A program made the position numbers and the translations under genes. 64,000 bases of DNA, taken from positions 15,171,959-15,235,958 of the forward strand of contig NC_089278.1 of the NCBI RefSeq assembly GCF_963678975.1, given 5' to 3'. This stretch comes from Dysidea avara (Eukaryota > Porifera > Demospongiae > Dictyoceratida > Dysideidae). This document shows, piece by piece, positions 39,374 to 50,922 of this stretch; position 1 is the stretch's first letter; every line of letters begins with the position of its first letter. Under the pieces are notes generated by a model. The model was given only the letters and a program-made list of their open reading frames with translations. It was not told the DNA's origin and made no database searches.

Positions 39374-39637
39374 ATATATATATATATATATATAGACCTA
39401 TACATCATTTGGATATGTTGTGCATCACATGCAGTGACACTACTACATTTAGTGAGTCTGCATAGTAGCTAAATTTAAAAGTCTGCACATTTAGCTTAAT
39501 AGCTAATTGCACTGTAAATTTTAAATAATTATATAATAGCTAGCTAGGTAGATTCTTTTTGCATTTAAAATTTTTTGTTACATTTCAAGATTGTATGATT
39601 TTCAGAAGTCGCTATGCTCTCGTAGTTAGTTAGTTAG

Positions 39638-41059
39638 CAGCGGCGTAGCTACCATTGAGGCAACCGAGGCAGCTGCCTTGAATGCTCAACAACAGGCTGA
39701 GCAGGCCTGAGTTTTGACACCCCGGATTTTAGCTACTCAAACATTACTGGACAGCATTACTGTACCACACATAATAGAATCTATGGCTGTAGTAGTAAGC
39801 AGGGCCGGAACCCACGGTGGCGATGCTGGACCACTTTTCAGCTAAAAGATCGAGATACTCTAATAGAGCAGTCATTGTAATATACTCTAATAGAGCATTC
39901 AGTAAAGATTATAGCAACTGTTCTCATTACATTGGTTGGTTTAAATCATTTACATTTATGTTAATTGTCTTTAAAAATTACTTTGCAAAAGTTCCAATGA
40001 GTCAACTATATGGCATTGATCATGCATATCATGCATTAGCAGTTACAATCAAACGAATAGCCTCCACATGCCATTTCAAGCATATATTTTCAAAGTTTTT
40101 CTTAAGGGAGAATTCCCCAAGACTCAGGGGCGGATCCAGGAGCTGGCAAGGGGAGGGGCACAACCAAGCTAGTGGTTGGGGAGAGCCAGATAATCTTATT
40201 TTAAAAACAGCCGTTGCTGCATTTTTGAAGCAGCAAATAATCACTTCTTAGTAGTGTCTCACTGTTGATTTTGCCATTATGGCCTTGGCAGATGGTTGTG
40301 AAGTCTTAAAAACTTTTTACAAGGCTCAGAATGTCTTAAACAACAGCAACACGGTAATTATTTTAGAGGCGCTTAGTACGCACGGAGGTGTTGGGGTGAC
40401 AATTTCACAGCTAGTTTAATGCTTTAATTTCAGGTGAATTTGTAATAAATGGTAGTAAAATGTGCATATTGTCATGAGTTTTATAAACTGATCTTGGCCT
40501 GACAAAGTTTAGTATTTTAATCAGAAGTATGGCTGCATGGCTCCTCCAGAAGGGGTGGGAGGGGGGACATTTGCCCCAAATGCCCCATCCTGGATCCACC
40601 ATTGAGACTCCCTAGCTTGACATGCTTAGCACATGCAGTTGAGCATCACATGAAAAAGATAATCTTTGACTTAAACATCACATCAGAACAATAAAGAGTA
40701 GTGTGCATAACTATGACCTCTGTTGCAGTCCTTGCAATGGCTTGATCATGACCACTCAAAACATCTCCGGAATAAATCAAGTTTTTCAGTTTCGTGTTGA
40801 ATGCAATTAAACTAGTCTAATAAATTAAGCATGGTATAGTGGGGCAGTAACTAAGCTGGAGCATTACTTAAGTTATGACATGTAGAAAAGTGTCATGCGT
40901 CTTCTGAAATAGTTTCTTCCATCCAACCAGAGCCAATGTGCAAATGCTGTACCACCCATGCTTTGTGAATCAGTTGAGTCAGAAGCAGACCCTCTCAATT
41001 AGGTCAATGCTGGTATAAAACTTTGCCTCGGTAAAAATTTTTTCCTGGCTACGCCACTA
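39638..41059. mobile_element. hAT-like nonautonomous element, about 1.4 kb
   Basis: The ends are CAGCGGCGTAGCTACC and, inverted, tggctacgccacta. AGTTAG flanks both sides (39632-39637 and 41060-41065). The empty paralogous site is in unit 1 near 11705-11725 (gttagttagctaagttgg). It contains a nested GGCGGATCCAG element (40124-40603). The rest shows no transposase that I can recognise. Confidence 0.6.
40124..40603 (+). mobile_element. GGCGGATCCAG element, nested copy
   Basis: Best-preserved ends of the family: caggggcggatccaggag at the left and, inverted, gtggatccaggatggggc at the right. Orientation is opposite to 29413-29903 and 37455-37914. It sits inside the hAT-like element 39638-41059 and so is the younger insertion. 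Confidence 0.65.
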
Positions 41060-41132
41060 AGTTAGTACTATGTTGCACACGTACACAAAGGCAAACACAG
41101 AAACAGCTACCTTGTATTAAAAATCTACTTAC

Positions 41133-41330
41133 CACGAATATTAGGCTTGTAGCTAGGCCAAATCAGCTTCTGAATTTGCAGTGGCTTTACTGATACTGCT
41201 GCTGAGATCCTGGTTTAAGCTTTAGTTACACTCAGTGCTAAATTGCCAAATTTATAGACGACATGAGTAGGGGTTTGAACAAAAAGAGACCACAAAAATG
41301 CACCAGGTAATGACGTAACTGGGATACGAT
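41133..41330 (-). promoter_or_regulatory. Conserved upstream exon-like block and candidate promoter, unit 3
   Basis: The minus-strand block ends ATATTCGTG|GTAAGT (exon edge 41133). A CRE-like TGACGTAA is intact at 41311-41318, followed by a gatggcg box. It lies about 4.1 kb upstream of exon 1 of copy C, with transposon insertions between. Confidence 0.4.
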
Positions 41331-41730
41331 GGCGCTAGCGAGAAGTCCACGGGCGGATCCGACTGTGCTTCCGTATTAGGAATGGTTTGCCACCTGTCTG
41401 GGATGAGGTACTGCGGACAACTTGAATATAAATAAATGATCGATGCATACTGTTTTGCCAATAAACAAGATGCTCTAATAGAGCAGTCAAGCACTCCAAT
41501 AAAAGAGCTAGTACCCATTATCACTGTGCCCCTCTGGCTCTTAGATCTGCCCCGGCCTGTTCAAGTTTGTCTGGCCTAATATCATGCATGTACCGTATAC
41601 AATTCTGTGACAGTCAATAAAATATAAAGTATAGCTGCTAAGCTAGCTAGCTGCTGCTACTACTGTTTTCTTTTAACCAAGGAACCTGCTTAGGCTGCTT
41701 AACTCTGTTCATCTGTAGTAGTTAGTGTAA

Positions 41731-42033
41731 TGCACCTATCAATGTATTGCCAGTTGCCCCACCCCCCCCTCGGGCGTAAGTGGGACTTTACAGGGGGAAT
41801 TGACACGAAACTGCTGCTCCACTGTGGGGCATTTGACGATCGTTCAGTAAGCACCCAAATATTTTTTGTTGTAACTTCCTTCGCTATGTCAAATCCCGAG
41901 TAAATCCCGCGTTGCAACTGGGGCCAACGGTGGGGATTTGACATTCGGCTGTGTCAAATCCCCACTATAGCCCCATATATGCCCGAGGGGGGGGGGGGGG
42001 GGGGGGTAGTGGGGCAATACATTGATAGGTGCA
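41731..42033. mobile_element. MITE with TGCACCTATCAATGTATTGCC ends and TAA duplication
   Basis: The left end tgcacctatcaatgtattg and the right end caatacattgataggtgca are exact inverted repeats, extended by C-rich/G-rich inner arms. It is flanked by TAA on both sides. Unit 2 has the empty site gctagtgtaagggggag near 12390. A run of about 20 G lies at 41987-42006. The TAA duplication suggests PIF/Harbinger, as an inference. Confidence 0.7.
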
Positions 42034-43369
42034 TAAGGGGGAGATATTCATGGTCCATTTTTTACTGAATGTATATACATGTGATGTGGGACTTGCTGAC
42101 TCTGCATGAGTTCTTATGACCTCCACTGCTTCCTAAGCAAGAAACTTTACTCCAATTGCTCCAGCCACCCAGCTGTAATATCGGGACACATAGCTATTGT
42201 CTATTTTATGCAGGACACAGCTGAAGAGCAGCCTACTTGGCTGATACTGACATCCCTTTAATTTTACTGTAAAAGAGATTTTCAACAATTGATTATTCAC
42301 ACTGATCTACCAATTAGCTAAGAAAACGAATGGCTCTTCAGTACATCAGTTAACTCGTGGACAATGCTACACAGCTGCAAATTGTATTCAATAAAGATAA
42401 AGCAAAAATGCTATTTTACAAGTCAACTAGGCCATGCAGGTGTTGAGAAATTTATACCTAAAAAGAGATTTTCAACAATATTATCGAAGATCCACTTATG
42501 ATTTTGTACTACAGTAATTCCACCATAGAAACATCTATGGTTCCATTGTTCAAAGGCAGCAGTAACAAGAGTAATGGGTGGAGCTATAGATATACATTAT
42601 GGCCGGGCAATGGTAAAAATATGAAGAAATATGTCATTAAACAAAGTAGCGATAGATAGATTCACAACTACCAATGATACCAAATAGCTAAGAAAATGCA
42701 TGGCTTTTCAGTACATTAGTTCACCCATGAACAATACTAGACACTCATGATTCAATAAAGACAAAATACAAAAATCTCCTTTAAGTCAGGTCAGGTTTGG
42801 AGACAACCATACATTATTTTGCAATATATGGTAACTTCCAACAAGTCGGATGGGATAGCTAATGCACAATAATAACAATACAGAACTAGAACTAGTTATC
42901 ACAAAATTAATTGTTAGTGACTTGATGCATTTGAAATATACAACAACCATATATGACCATGCTGGCCACATCCTGCATAAGTGCAGCCATACCAACTTAA
43001 CAGTTTGGTATGTCACAAGTCAGTGAATTCCACATAAGGTAATAATATATGTGATGGCACAGGTTCTTCGATAGTGACAAATAAATTCATTATGGGACTG
43101 AGCTTGTCATTGCAAAGCTTCTGTTTTACTCTCCTGTGCCAGTTAGCAGTAACAAGAAATCCATTAGATGGGGTCTACAACAGTTTGTAATGTAAGTGCC
43201 TCTATGTATAGTGGGTAGTTAAGCACCTATCAGTATTATTCCCCACCTCCCCCCTCCTGGACAAGGATGGGGGGATGGTGGAATTTGACTTTAAATTCCC
43301 TACACTTGGGGACATGACGACTGGTCAAATCCCCACACACTGTACTTTCTAATTCTTGCAGGAGGTGCA

Positions 43370-43697
43370 TAACCTCCCACTATTTCCCTATCGGAATGCT
43401 ATTGTTAATCCCAAGGATACCATTCTATGTAGCTGCAGCACGTTGATCCTCTTAGGAAGTGCCTTACATCAAATCATGCAGAAAAGGAGACGAGTGGCAT
43501 GGTCCCAAGTTACTCCCATCACTTTGCTTTTTGGAAAAGGGCGCCTCTGCAAAATATGGAGGCATCGCTTTTGCTTTGCTTGCACAACTGGCACAAAATA
43601 GCATCCGATTAATGGGTGATCCAAGTGATTATGGACTACAGATTAGAGCTGATGTCAACTCCATCACAGAAGTCTCTACCAAGGTCCCTGAGAATTA
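43370..43697 (+). other. Unit-4-specific insert with coding-like sequence
   Basis: Homology to units 1 and 2 stops at ggaggtgcataacc and resumes at accatcttaattatattcc. Between them are two overlapping open frames that look like one frame-shifted coding sequence. Visible stretches are YRNAIVNPKDTIL, then CRKGDEWHGPKLLPSLCF, then KGASAKYGGIAFALLAQLA and NSIRLMGDPSDYGLQIRAD. I do not recognise the protein. It could be a processed gene fragment or part of a retroelement. No tail or target duplication is seen. Confidence 0.4.
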
Positions 43698-44077
43698 AAC
43701 CATCTTAATTATATTCCTGTTAGCTCATCAAATTTTAATTGAGTACAGGCCACATGGATTGTTTTTTAGACTGAAGGGAGCCATAAATGGATCAACACTA
43801 ATGTGAATTCATCAAAACTTATCCTTTATATTGCAATTTATTGCAGACAATTTTTATTATGCTATCACTTTCACTCTACCTACATATGTGATTCTGAATT
43901 CCTTCAAAATGGCTTGCATATTTTGTAATGGGCAAACAAATAGCTTATGCAATGTAACCCATTGGCCATGTGCATGTCACCTTCAACATGCATGTTGACA
44001 TGTGTAAGTTTACAATGTTACTGATGATGATGGTGTCAATCCTTTGGGCAGGTAACTGCAAAATGAAGCAAATGTTT

Positions 44078-44148
44078 TACTTGGCCTATCACAAAATGCA
44101 CTTGGCCTATCACAAAATGCACTTGGCCTATCACAAAATGCACTTACT
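44078..44148 (+). repeat. 21-bp tandem triplicate
   Basis: The unit acttggcctatcacaaaatg plus c is repeated three times in a row. Units 1 and 2 have only diverged single-copy sequence here. This is a recent local expansion. Confidence 0.85.
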
Positions 44149-44857
44149 TTCATTTGAAAAATGATGGCTTTTTATGTTGGACCAATTTCCCCACAATATA
44201 CAGTAGCAATATGTAATCTCAGACTGTATATGTGGGGCACATTTAGGGAGGGCTCCAGAAATCCCATTCTGAAACTTAACTTGTATAGGCTTGCCATAGC
44301 AGGAACACCAGACTTAGTTTGGCAGCACAAATATACAGGGAACAGAGCAGGGTAGTGTAGCTACAGTGTAATATGAACTTACATTGATTTCTCAAAAGTG
44401 TAGTAATGGAGAACAAGGATATGATTGAGGTACTCTTCATATGTATTCCAATAGAGCAGTCAAAAGTACTCTAATAGAACAATCATAATGGTAAGACTAA
44501 CTTGAAAGAATAATTTAGTAGCTAACTGGATCTTGAGTTTTGTATGACCAGCACCATAAACCATAGTTGACATTTAGATTTAGGGAACCAATCATGATAA
44601 TATTAAACATAGCTGTCCATGAAATTATGAATCTTGACATATTTAAATTTTTAAATCTATCAGCAACTGGGGCTGGGGCCCCAGACCCCTGCACATTGAC
44701 AAATTTGGAAACCAGGACACCTTGGATAGTTACACCTCTCAAGTAACATGTTGTCACAGAGAGACAGACTAAACAGAGAAGACAATGTTATTCAAAAATG
44801 TAGGAGAACTTGAGGTTTTAATTCTCTCAGTTGTATCATACTGACAAATCCAAAGAT

Positions 44858-44920
44858 ATTATTATTATTTTATTATTAACACTTTCAGTGACCAGCACTG
44901 AAGGTCTACAACAACATGTG
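44858..44920 (-). mobile_element. LINE 3' end remnant
   Basis: On the minus strand it reads gtagaccttcagtgctggtc, then cactgaaagtg and (TAATAA)n. This matches the 3' end seen on the plus strand at 48930-48985. No coding part remains. Confidence 0.5.
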
Positions 44921-45564
44921 CTGTACCTGGGGAACAAGTCCCGAGAGGTGCATCAGTTACATCAGACAGTGCACACTAATGAAACAGTTTCTTTCCTAAA
45001 CCAGCTCTCCAGTTGATTATCTTTTAAGAAAAATCAACACATGCACACCAGAATAGTTATTACATAAACTACATACAAAATCATTGTGTTTTATAAATGA
45101 GGTCTGTGATGGGGAAATAAGTATAGTATAAAGCAAAAGTTCAATATCACAACATGGAATTAGTAGAGATCAGTGCATAGTATTCTAATGGCCAAGATCT
45201 GCTTATTATATATATTCTACATATGTTATCTGCATGCAATCAAATCATTACCTACACTGTATGCTAATTTTCTAGAGTAAAATAGCAACGTTGGTGTTGT
45301 GCCACAAGTGTCACCAGTTCATATGAATGATATGTATCATAATAATTATTGCACAAGAACAGAACAATAATCATAAATGTACATACTGTAGTAGCCCAAT
45401 TCACAGGATAACTATTTGATAATACAAATAAATATAACACAATGGTGTATATGTGCACTTGGTAATAAGATAGCACACACAATAGCAATACTGTCAATGA
45501 GTTTGGGGTAAACAGCTGCTAAGAGTACTAATAACATTGTTCTTGGTGATCACTGTAAAGGAGA

Positions 45565-46718
45565 TCACTTGCACTTTTACATGGTATATTCATCCACTTT
45601 GGTGCATGGATCGGGAAGTTATTCCCAACACTCATACGAGCAACATCACTCAGCTCTCCGTTAGTGGCATTAACCACCTTCTTGGCAAACTCACAATCTC
45701 TGGTACGGTTCTAATGATGATATGTTGTGATGCATGGCAAGCAGCTCTACACGCGTTCATGCTAAATTTACAATAGTTACATTTTCTGCTGCATGCGTTT
45801 TTGAGATTTTCAGTGACTAAAAATTTGAGTTCATCACAAGTGGTCTACACGCATCAAACTAGTGTGAATCATTCAATGTCTTAGTACAGTAAGTACAAAG
45901 AATGGACTAGTGATAGTAAGGTTGTAACCTTGCTACTAGAGCCACCCTTATTACAAAACATTGGACTCAGCGTTGAGGTGGCCTTCATGAAGAACAATTT
46001 ATGAACCTACTTGACAAGATCACTATAATGAGGTCACCCCTAAGTAAAGTTTCACAAAAATTATTACATGAGGAAACAAAGCACAGGAATGCAATGATAG
46101 TTTATTATTTATTATTACTGTGTCAACTTCGGAAGTAAAGACTTTACACAGAGGGAGACATTTATGCAAATACAATTGATTAATTTGGTCCAAGGTTGAA
46201 CAGTCATTGATAAGGCTCAGCAATAAACCAAATACATGCAAGTACCACCCACTGTGATCTGCACTGTATGCTGTACAATTTCATGTACTGGTCATGTATA
46301 CACAATCATTGCACATCAGTAACAGACACAATGCATTACATGCAAAAGCAACACATACCATTCTGTTGGACATCACTTCCATTCCATCACACATGTCCAT
46401 GGTCTGTTTGAACCCAGTCATCTTGTAGTCATGATAATTGACCAGACTAATGGTGCTATCATCAGGACAGTTACTACCAGGTTGTGACATATGCATCGTG
46501 TACTCATCCATATGACCTATTTCAGTATCCATTCTCTCCTCCATGTCTTCACAAGATTCAGGTGCCTAGTAGAACAAACTATGGTGTTACTGTTTGGTTC
46601 ATTGTAGTACTAACCTGTATCTTCTTACCCCTGTACATATCATCATTACTGATTTGCTGTAGTGGAGGACGTGGAGTAGCTTCACTTGCTTTGTGACGGT
46701 AAACCATCGCTAGAATTC
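45565..46718 (-). pseudogene. CUB-domain precursor, copy D (fragment)
   Basis: Remaining minus-strand pieces are: the 3' end of the CUB exon at 46615-46718 (from the RIL...MVYRHK segment to KKIQ); exon 4 at 46359-46565, in frame but 7 residues shorter; and part of exon 5 at 45565-45711. The basic site is altered (GKKIQ in place of GKKKRQ). Exon 5 lacks its first part and has a one-base deletion near its end. Exons 1-2 and most of the CUB domain are absent; homology ends exactly at the gaattc where the Gypsy pol fragment begins. It is not functional. Confidence 0.8.
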
Positions 46719-48900
46719 TGTAAGAAAAAGTACAGATGGTGGAGCAAATCACCAAAACAGCTGAAACACAGGCTGATCAGTTGTCAGTAGCTGAGAGTGA
46801 GGTGCTGGTGATTGATGCAGTCAAAAAACAAGGGTCCACAGAGATTGTGTCAGACCAGTGCTACTCAACTCTAGAAGTTCAGGGCACACAGATGAAATTC
46901 AAGATTGACACAGGATCACAAGCAAATACAATTCCAGTTAAAATGTTCAACACTTTGCCTCAACAGCCAGTGATCAAGAGATGTGCAACAAGACTAACTA
47001 GCTATACTGGTGAGGATATGTGTGTCAAGGGCCAGTGTGTACTTAGCTGCCATGGACAGGACCTACCCTTCTTTGTGGTGGACACCAACCAAGATCTGGT
47101 TTTGGGTCTTAAAGCCTCACAAGATTTGAACATCATCAAAATAGTCCACAATGTAATCCAATTCCTGGAGTACTACCTAACAAAATATCCAATTGTGTTC
47201 AATGGATTAGGATGTCTGAGCAAAGCCATATTACATTAAAGTTGACCCCACGGTACAGCTGGTTATCACCCCAGTCAGAAACCATCCTCAGATTGTTTGA
47301 AGGTAACACTGGATGAAATGGAGAGAATGAATGTGATAAGAAAAATTGAACCAACAGAATGGGTAAACAGACTAGTAGTGGTGGAAAAGCCAAGCTTAGA
47401 ATTTGCTTAGACCCTAGGCCACTAAACCTGGCGATTCAGAGAGAGCATTTTAAAATTCCTAAACTGGATGACATAGCAACAAGATTAAGTGGTGCAACAG
47501 TTTTTTCAAAGCTTGATGCGAATCATGGTTACTGGCAAGAGCCCTTATATAGTCAACACCAGTCAACTACTTACAACATTCAACAGTCCATTTGGACGCT
47601 ATTGCTTTATGAGAATGCCTTTTGGCATCAAATCAGCACAAGAAGTGTGCATCAGCCAGATGTTTGGTGACCTTCTGGGTGTCGAGACAGATATTGATGA
47701 CATCTTAGTCTGGGGAGCCAACACCGAAGAACACGAGCAACATCTTAATGATATTTTGAAAAGATGCGAAGACATTCATCTTACCTTGAATAAGAAGTGT
47801 CAGTTTGGTTTATTTGAAGTGACTTACATTGGTCACAGTTAACTCCTCAAGGAATTCACCCAGATCCAGAAAAGGTGAAAGCAATTTGAGATATACCGCC
47901 GCCAACAGATAAGAAAGGTGTTGAGTACCTGCTGGGAGCTATCAACTACCTTGCTAAGTTCATTCCAAACATGTCCACCATGACACAACCAATACGAGAT
48001 TTGTTGAAGAAAGAAAATTTGTTTGAATGGCAGTCATCTTAAAGGCTCACCTTTGTTAAGATCAAGAATATCCTGTCAGCAGCACCTGTTCTAGCTTTTT
48101 ATGATGTTTCAAAGCCTGTGATCATTACCTGTGATGCCTCCAAGTCAGGCCTGGGAGCACTATTGTTGCAAGAAGGCAAGCCAGTGACATATGCATCGAG
48201 GGCACTATCAGATGCGGAAATGCGGTATGCTCAGATAGAAAAAAAGCTACTAGCAGTGGTGTTCGCTTCCACTAAGTTTCACCAATATGTGTATGGTAAA
48301 GATGTAGTTGTTGAGTCAGATCACAAGCCACTGGAGATGATAGCCAAAAAGGCATTAGTAGCAGCACTACATATACCACATTTGTAGCATATGTTACGTA
48401 GTATGACTGCAATAACACTCCTTCCACCTGCAGTTCAAGCCAGCTATAAGGACATGGTTCTAGCAGATACTCTGTCCCATGCATACATATCTGATGAAGG
48501 AGATAATGAGGTAGAAAAAGAGTTGAAATGTGCTGTACACTTAGTGGTTAGTACAGTACTGCTCCAGTAACAAATACAAAACTGAGTCAACATAAGGCAA
48601 GAACTGACTAAAGATGACTCCATGACCATTTTATGCTCAACAACATGCAATGACTGGCCCCACAAAATATCACAGGTTCCCAAAGAAATTAGAGAATTCT
48701 GGATTTTTTGTGATGAACTCACTGAAGCTGATGGCCTGATTCTGAAAGGGGGAAGACTAGTGATACCAGCAACGATGAGAAAAGAAATTCTAATCAAATC
48801 ATTTAGGCATTGTGAAGTGTAAGCAAAGAGCATGAGATGTTGTGTTTTGGCCTGGCATGAAGAAATGATTTCCAAGTGTGGCACCTGCCAGCCATCAAGT
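46719..48900 (+). mobile_element. Ty3/Gypsy retrotransposon pol remnant
   Basis: Plus-strand blocks in order are: aspartic protease around 46890-46950 (IDTGSQAN motif); reverse transcriptase at about 47240-47840 (MPFGIKSAQ and DIDDILVWG); RNase H at about 48118-48370 (CDASKSGLGALL); and the zinc-binding start of integrase at about 48720-48890, ending in SKCGTC. Stops and frameshifts separate the blocks, so it is dead. No LTRs, gag or integrase core are seen. It abuts the truncated CUB exon of copy D. Confidence 0.85.
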
Positions 48901-48929
48901 CTCCAATCTTAAAGAGCCTAGCTATGTTG

Positions 48930-48985
48930 CTGTCAGACCTTCAGTGCTAGTCACTGTAAAGCATTAATAATAATTATACAACCAA
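48930..48985 (+). mobile_element. LINE 3' end remnant
   Basis: Reads tgctgtcagaccttcagtgc, then gtcactgtaaagcattaat and TAATAATTA repeats. A related copy is at 52945-53020 inside the hAT-like element. Confidence 0.45.
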
Positions 48986-50044
48986 GTTATACAACCAAGT
49001 AGATAATAAGAAATGCGGTCAAAATTAGCTATGTCATATATCTTAATTGTTATAAATGAGTTGATTAATTGTTTCTCATCCTTGCCCACATCCTTTTTAC
49101 CCCACTACCTCTAATTTCATTTTTGCTGTTATTTATTACGTGCACACTTATTTTAATGCTAAGAAGGCGGTTATCATTTTACAGCACAGCAAATGTCACT
49201 TGCACCCCAGAAATGGTGGTGAAATGTAGCTAAGTACTCTAGTTCTTAAAAGGCTTTAGCTAACCTTTATAGTAACAGACAGTTTGATTTGGAGTATTTT
49301 CTTTACTAATGAAAAATGACCTCCCACCCACATGGAACTCCAAATTGTTGTGGATGAGAAACAAGTAACCAAGTTTGCCTGCATGGCCTAAGGCCAATGA
49401 AACTTGATTACCAGTTTCTCGCTCAGATTTTTGAAAATTTGGTGCGGGCTGGGCAGTTATTACTTATTATTCATTATTTTCCAAAAGCACAACACACATC
49501 CCAAACATGAAGATTTCTGCCAAGAAACAGTGAGATCTACATTGATTACTTTTGCATTAAGTAGCTAAATTCAGGTACGTTACTAGAATATTCAGCTATT
49601 TCTGTAACTCCTAAACAAGTGATTTTTCCATTAGAATATAGCTGATTGCTCTAGTAGAATAAGAGTGACTGCTCTATTAGAATATTTCGATGTGAAATAC
49701 CAATAATGAAATTCCATGCGGGTGTAGATCAAAAGCATGCGGGCGATGACGCGAAACACTACTGAATCAAGTATCATTGGTCTAATGACTGATGAATTAA
49801 TTAATGAATTAATGCGGTGCGTGAAACTACAAGGCGTACAGACATGCACTAACCCATTGAACGAAGGCACAAACGTATAAAGCTTGCTCATTTTCGGGCT
49901 GGTGACTAAAAAGCCGTGTTATTCCATACAACGCACACTACACTGAACAGTTAATTAAGCCGGGCGGCCACGCCCGACACAATACGAAGGAAGTTAACCA
50001 TGCCAGCTGCACAAGACAAAAGAGGAAGAAGATTAATAGCAGTG
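48986..50044. other. Spacer without recognisable gene
   Basis: Contains gatgagaaacaag-type words near 49080 and 49350, as in the MITE at 61374-61711, and two ctctattagaat motif copies at 49645-49690. Otherwise I see nothing. Confidence 0.4.
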
Positions 50045-50590
50045 CGTTTGTTTGTTTGTTTGTATTGTATTTTATATTATCCTTCCACCTGGCTGGCTAG
50101 CTAGGCTCTGGTTGCATGGCTTCAGTAATTAGCTAGCTTAATTGGCCACTATTCAGTGTAAACAGCGTGCAGGGTATGTACAAGTGTTTGCTTGTATTGC
50201 ACATTTTGCTTTACCTGGCTTACTAGGCTCTGGCTGGCTTGGCTGTCTTTCTTTTATTTATCTGGCTCACCTGGCTTGGATGCTCTTAGCTAACTAATTA
50301 TTTCAGTGTAATGCACAGAACTCAGTCAAACATGGGTGTATATGTGTGCATATATAAATTGGACAAATTGTTTGTAAATTCATGTAAACTAGAAGAAATA
50401 ACTACTTCTCTTGGTAGAGAGTTCCATTCATGTATAGAGGCTGGCAGAAATGAGTGATGATATGAGTTTATCCTTTGCCTAAACCTTAGCTGATGATCAC
50501 GAGTTATTAATCCAGTTGGGTGCAGATAGGAGTTAAAGTTAACTTCCACTATCTTATGAATAATTTTATAGAACATAATAAGTCTTGACT
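50045..50590 (-). mobile_element. LINE 3' part (ORF2 C-terminus plus tail)
   Basis: The minus-strand frame 50322-50576 contains HQLRFRQRINSY, HHSFLPASIHEWNSLP and a short C-terminal helix. This is the standard end of CR1/L2-like or related reverse transcriptase ORFs. The 3' UTR runs to a tail of ACAA repeats (minus strand) at 50045-50063. It is heavily 5'-truncated. Confidence 0.7.
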
Positions 50591-50605
50591 GAGTCCTAAC
50601 TACTA

Positions 50606-50915
50606 CAGGGGCATATGCAGGTATTTTGAAAAGGGGTTTCCACTACAGCTAAGTGACTGTTATATTAGAGTAGTTTATATTGCCTGACTGCATTATTAGA
50701 GTATCTCGATCTTTCACCAAAGTCATAATTCAGAATAATGCTATAAGCGTTGCTATCAGGTGAGAAACTATTATTTTACTAAGATAAAAGTTTTAAAATG
50801 TGTTCTGTTCCATGATAGATTTCAGATTCTGGAAACCTGAAGTTTCAATTTCTTAATGTTTCAAGTGGTGTGTAATCCAAAGGGGTTTCCTGAAACCCCC
50901 CTCGGTACGCCCCTG
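50606..50915. mobile_element. MITE with CAGGGGC ends and ACTACTA duplication
   Basis: The left end is caggggcatatgcagg, and the right end ggtacgcccctg is inverted. Inner aaggggtttcc and ggaaacccc-type words are also inverted. ACTACTA flanks it at 50599-50605 and 50916-50922. It carries two copies of the tgactg...attagagt motif (50652-50705). Same family as 39034-39373. Confidence 0.7.
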
Positions 50916-50922
50916 ACTACTA

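Larger units (their letters stand above)
28960..41455. repeat. Segmental duplication unit 3 (carries CUB copy C)
   Basis: Starts with the atctaatagagcagtcaag landmark at 28976. It is shortened relative to units 1 and 2: the 3' flank of the gene is mostly replaced by transposon copies (29413-31004), and exons 4-5 are deleted. It carries copy C exons, the upstream block at 41133 and many inserted MITEs. The stretch 31010-31480 holds only diverged unit sequence. Confidence 0.7.
41455..46718. repeat. Segmental duplication unit 4 (truncated, carries fragment D)
   Basis: Collinear with the first halves of units 1 and 2 from the ctctaatagagcagtcaag landmark to the middle of the CUB exon, where it stops at a Gypsy pol remnant. 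A SINE central-domain relic lies at 42130-42190. The stretches 42040-43370 and 43698-45560 hold no gene. Confidence 0.7.

Noticed and set aside
46719-48900. An intact Gypsy element
   Set aside because: Stops and frameshifts separate protease, reverse transcriptase, RNase H and integrase parts, and no LTRs are visible.
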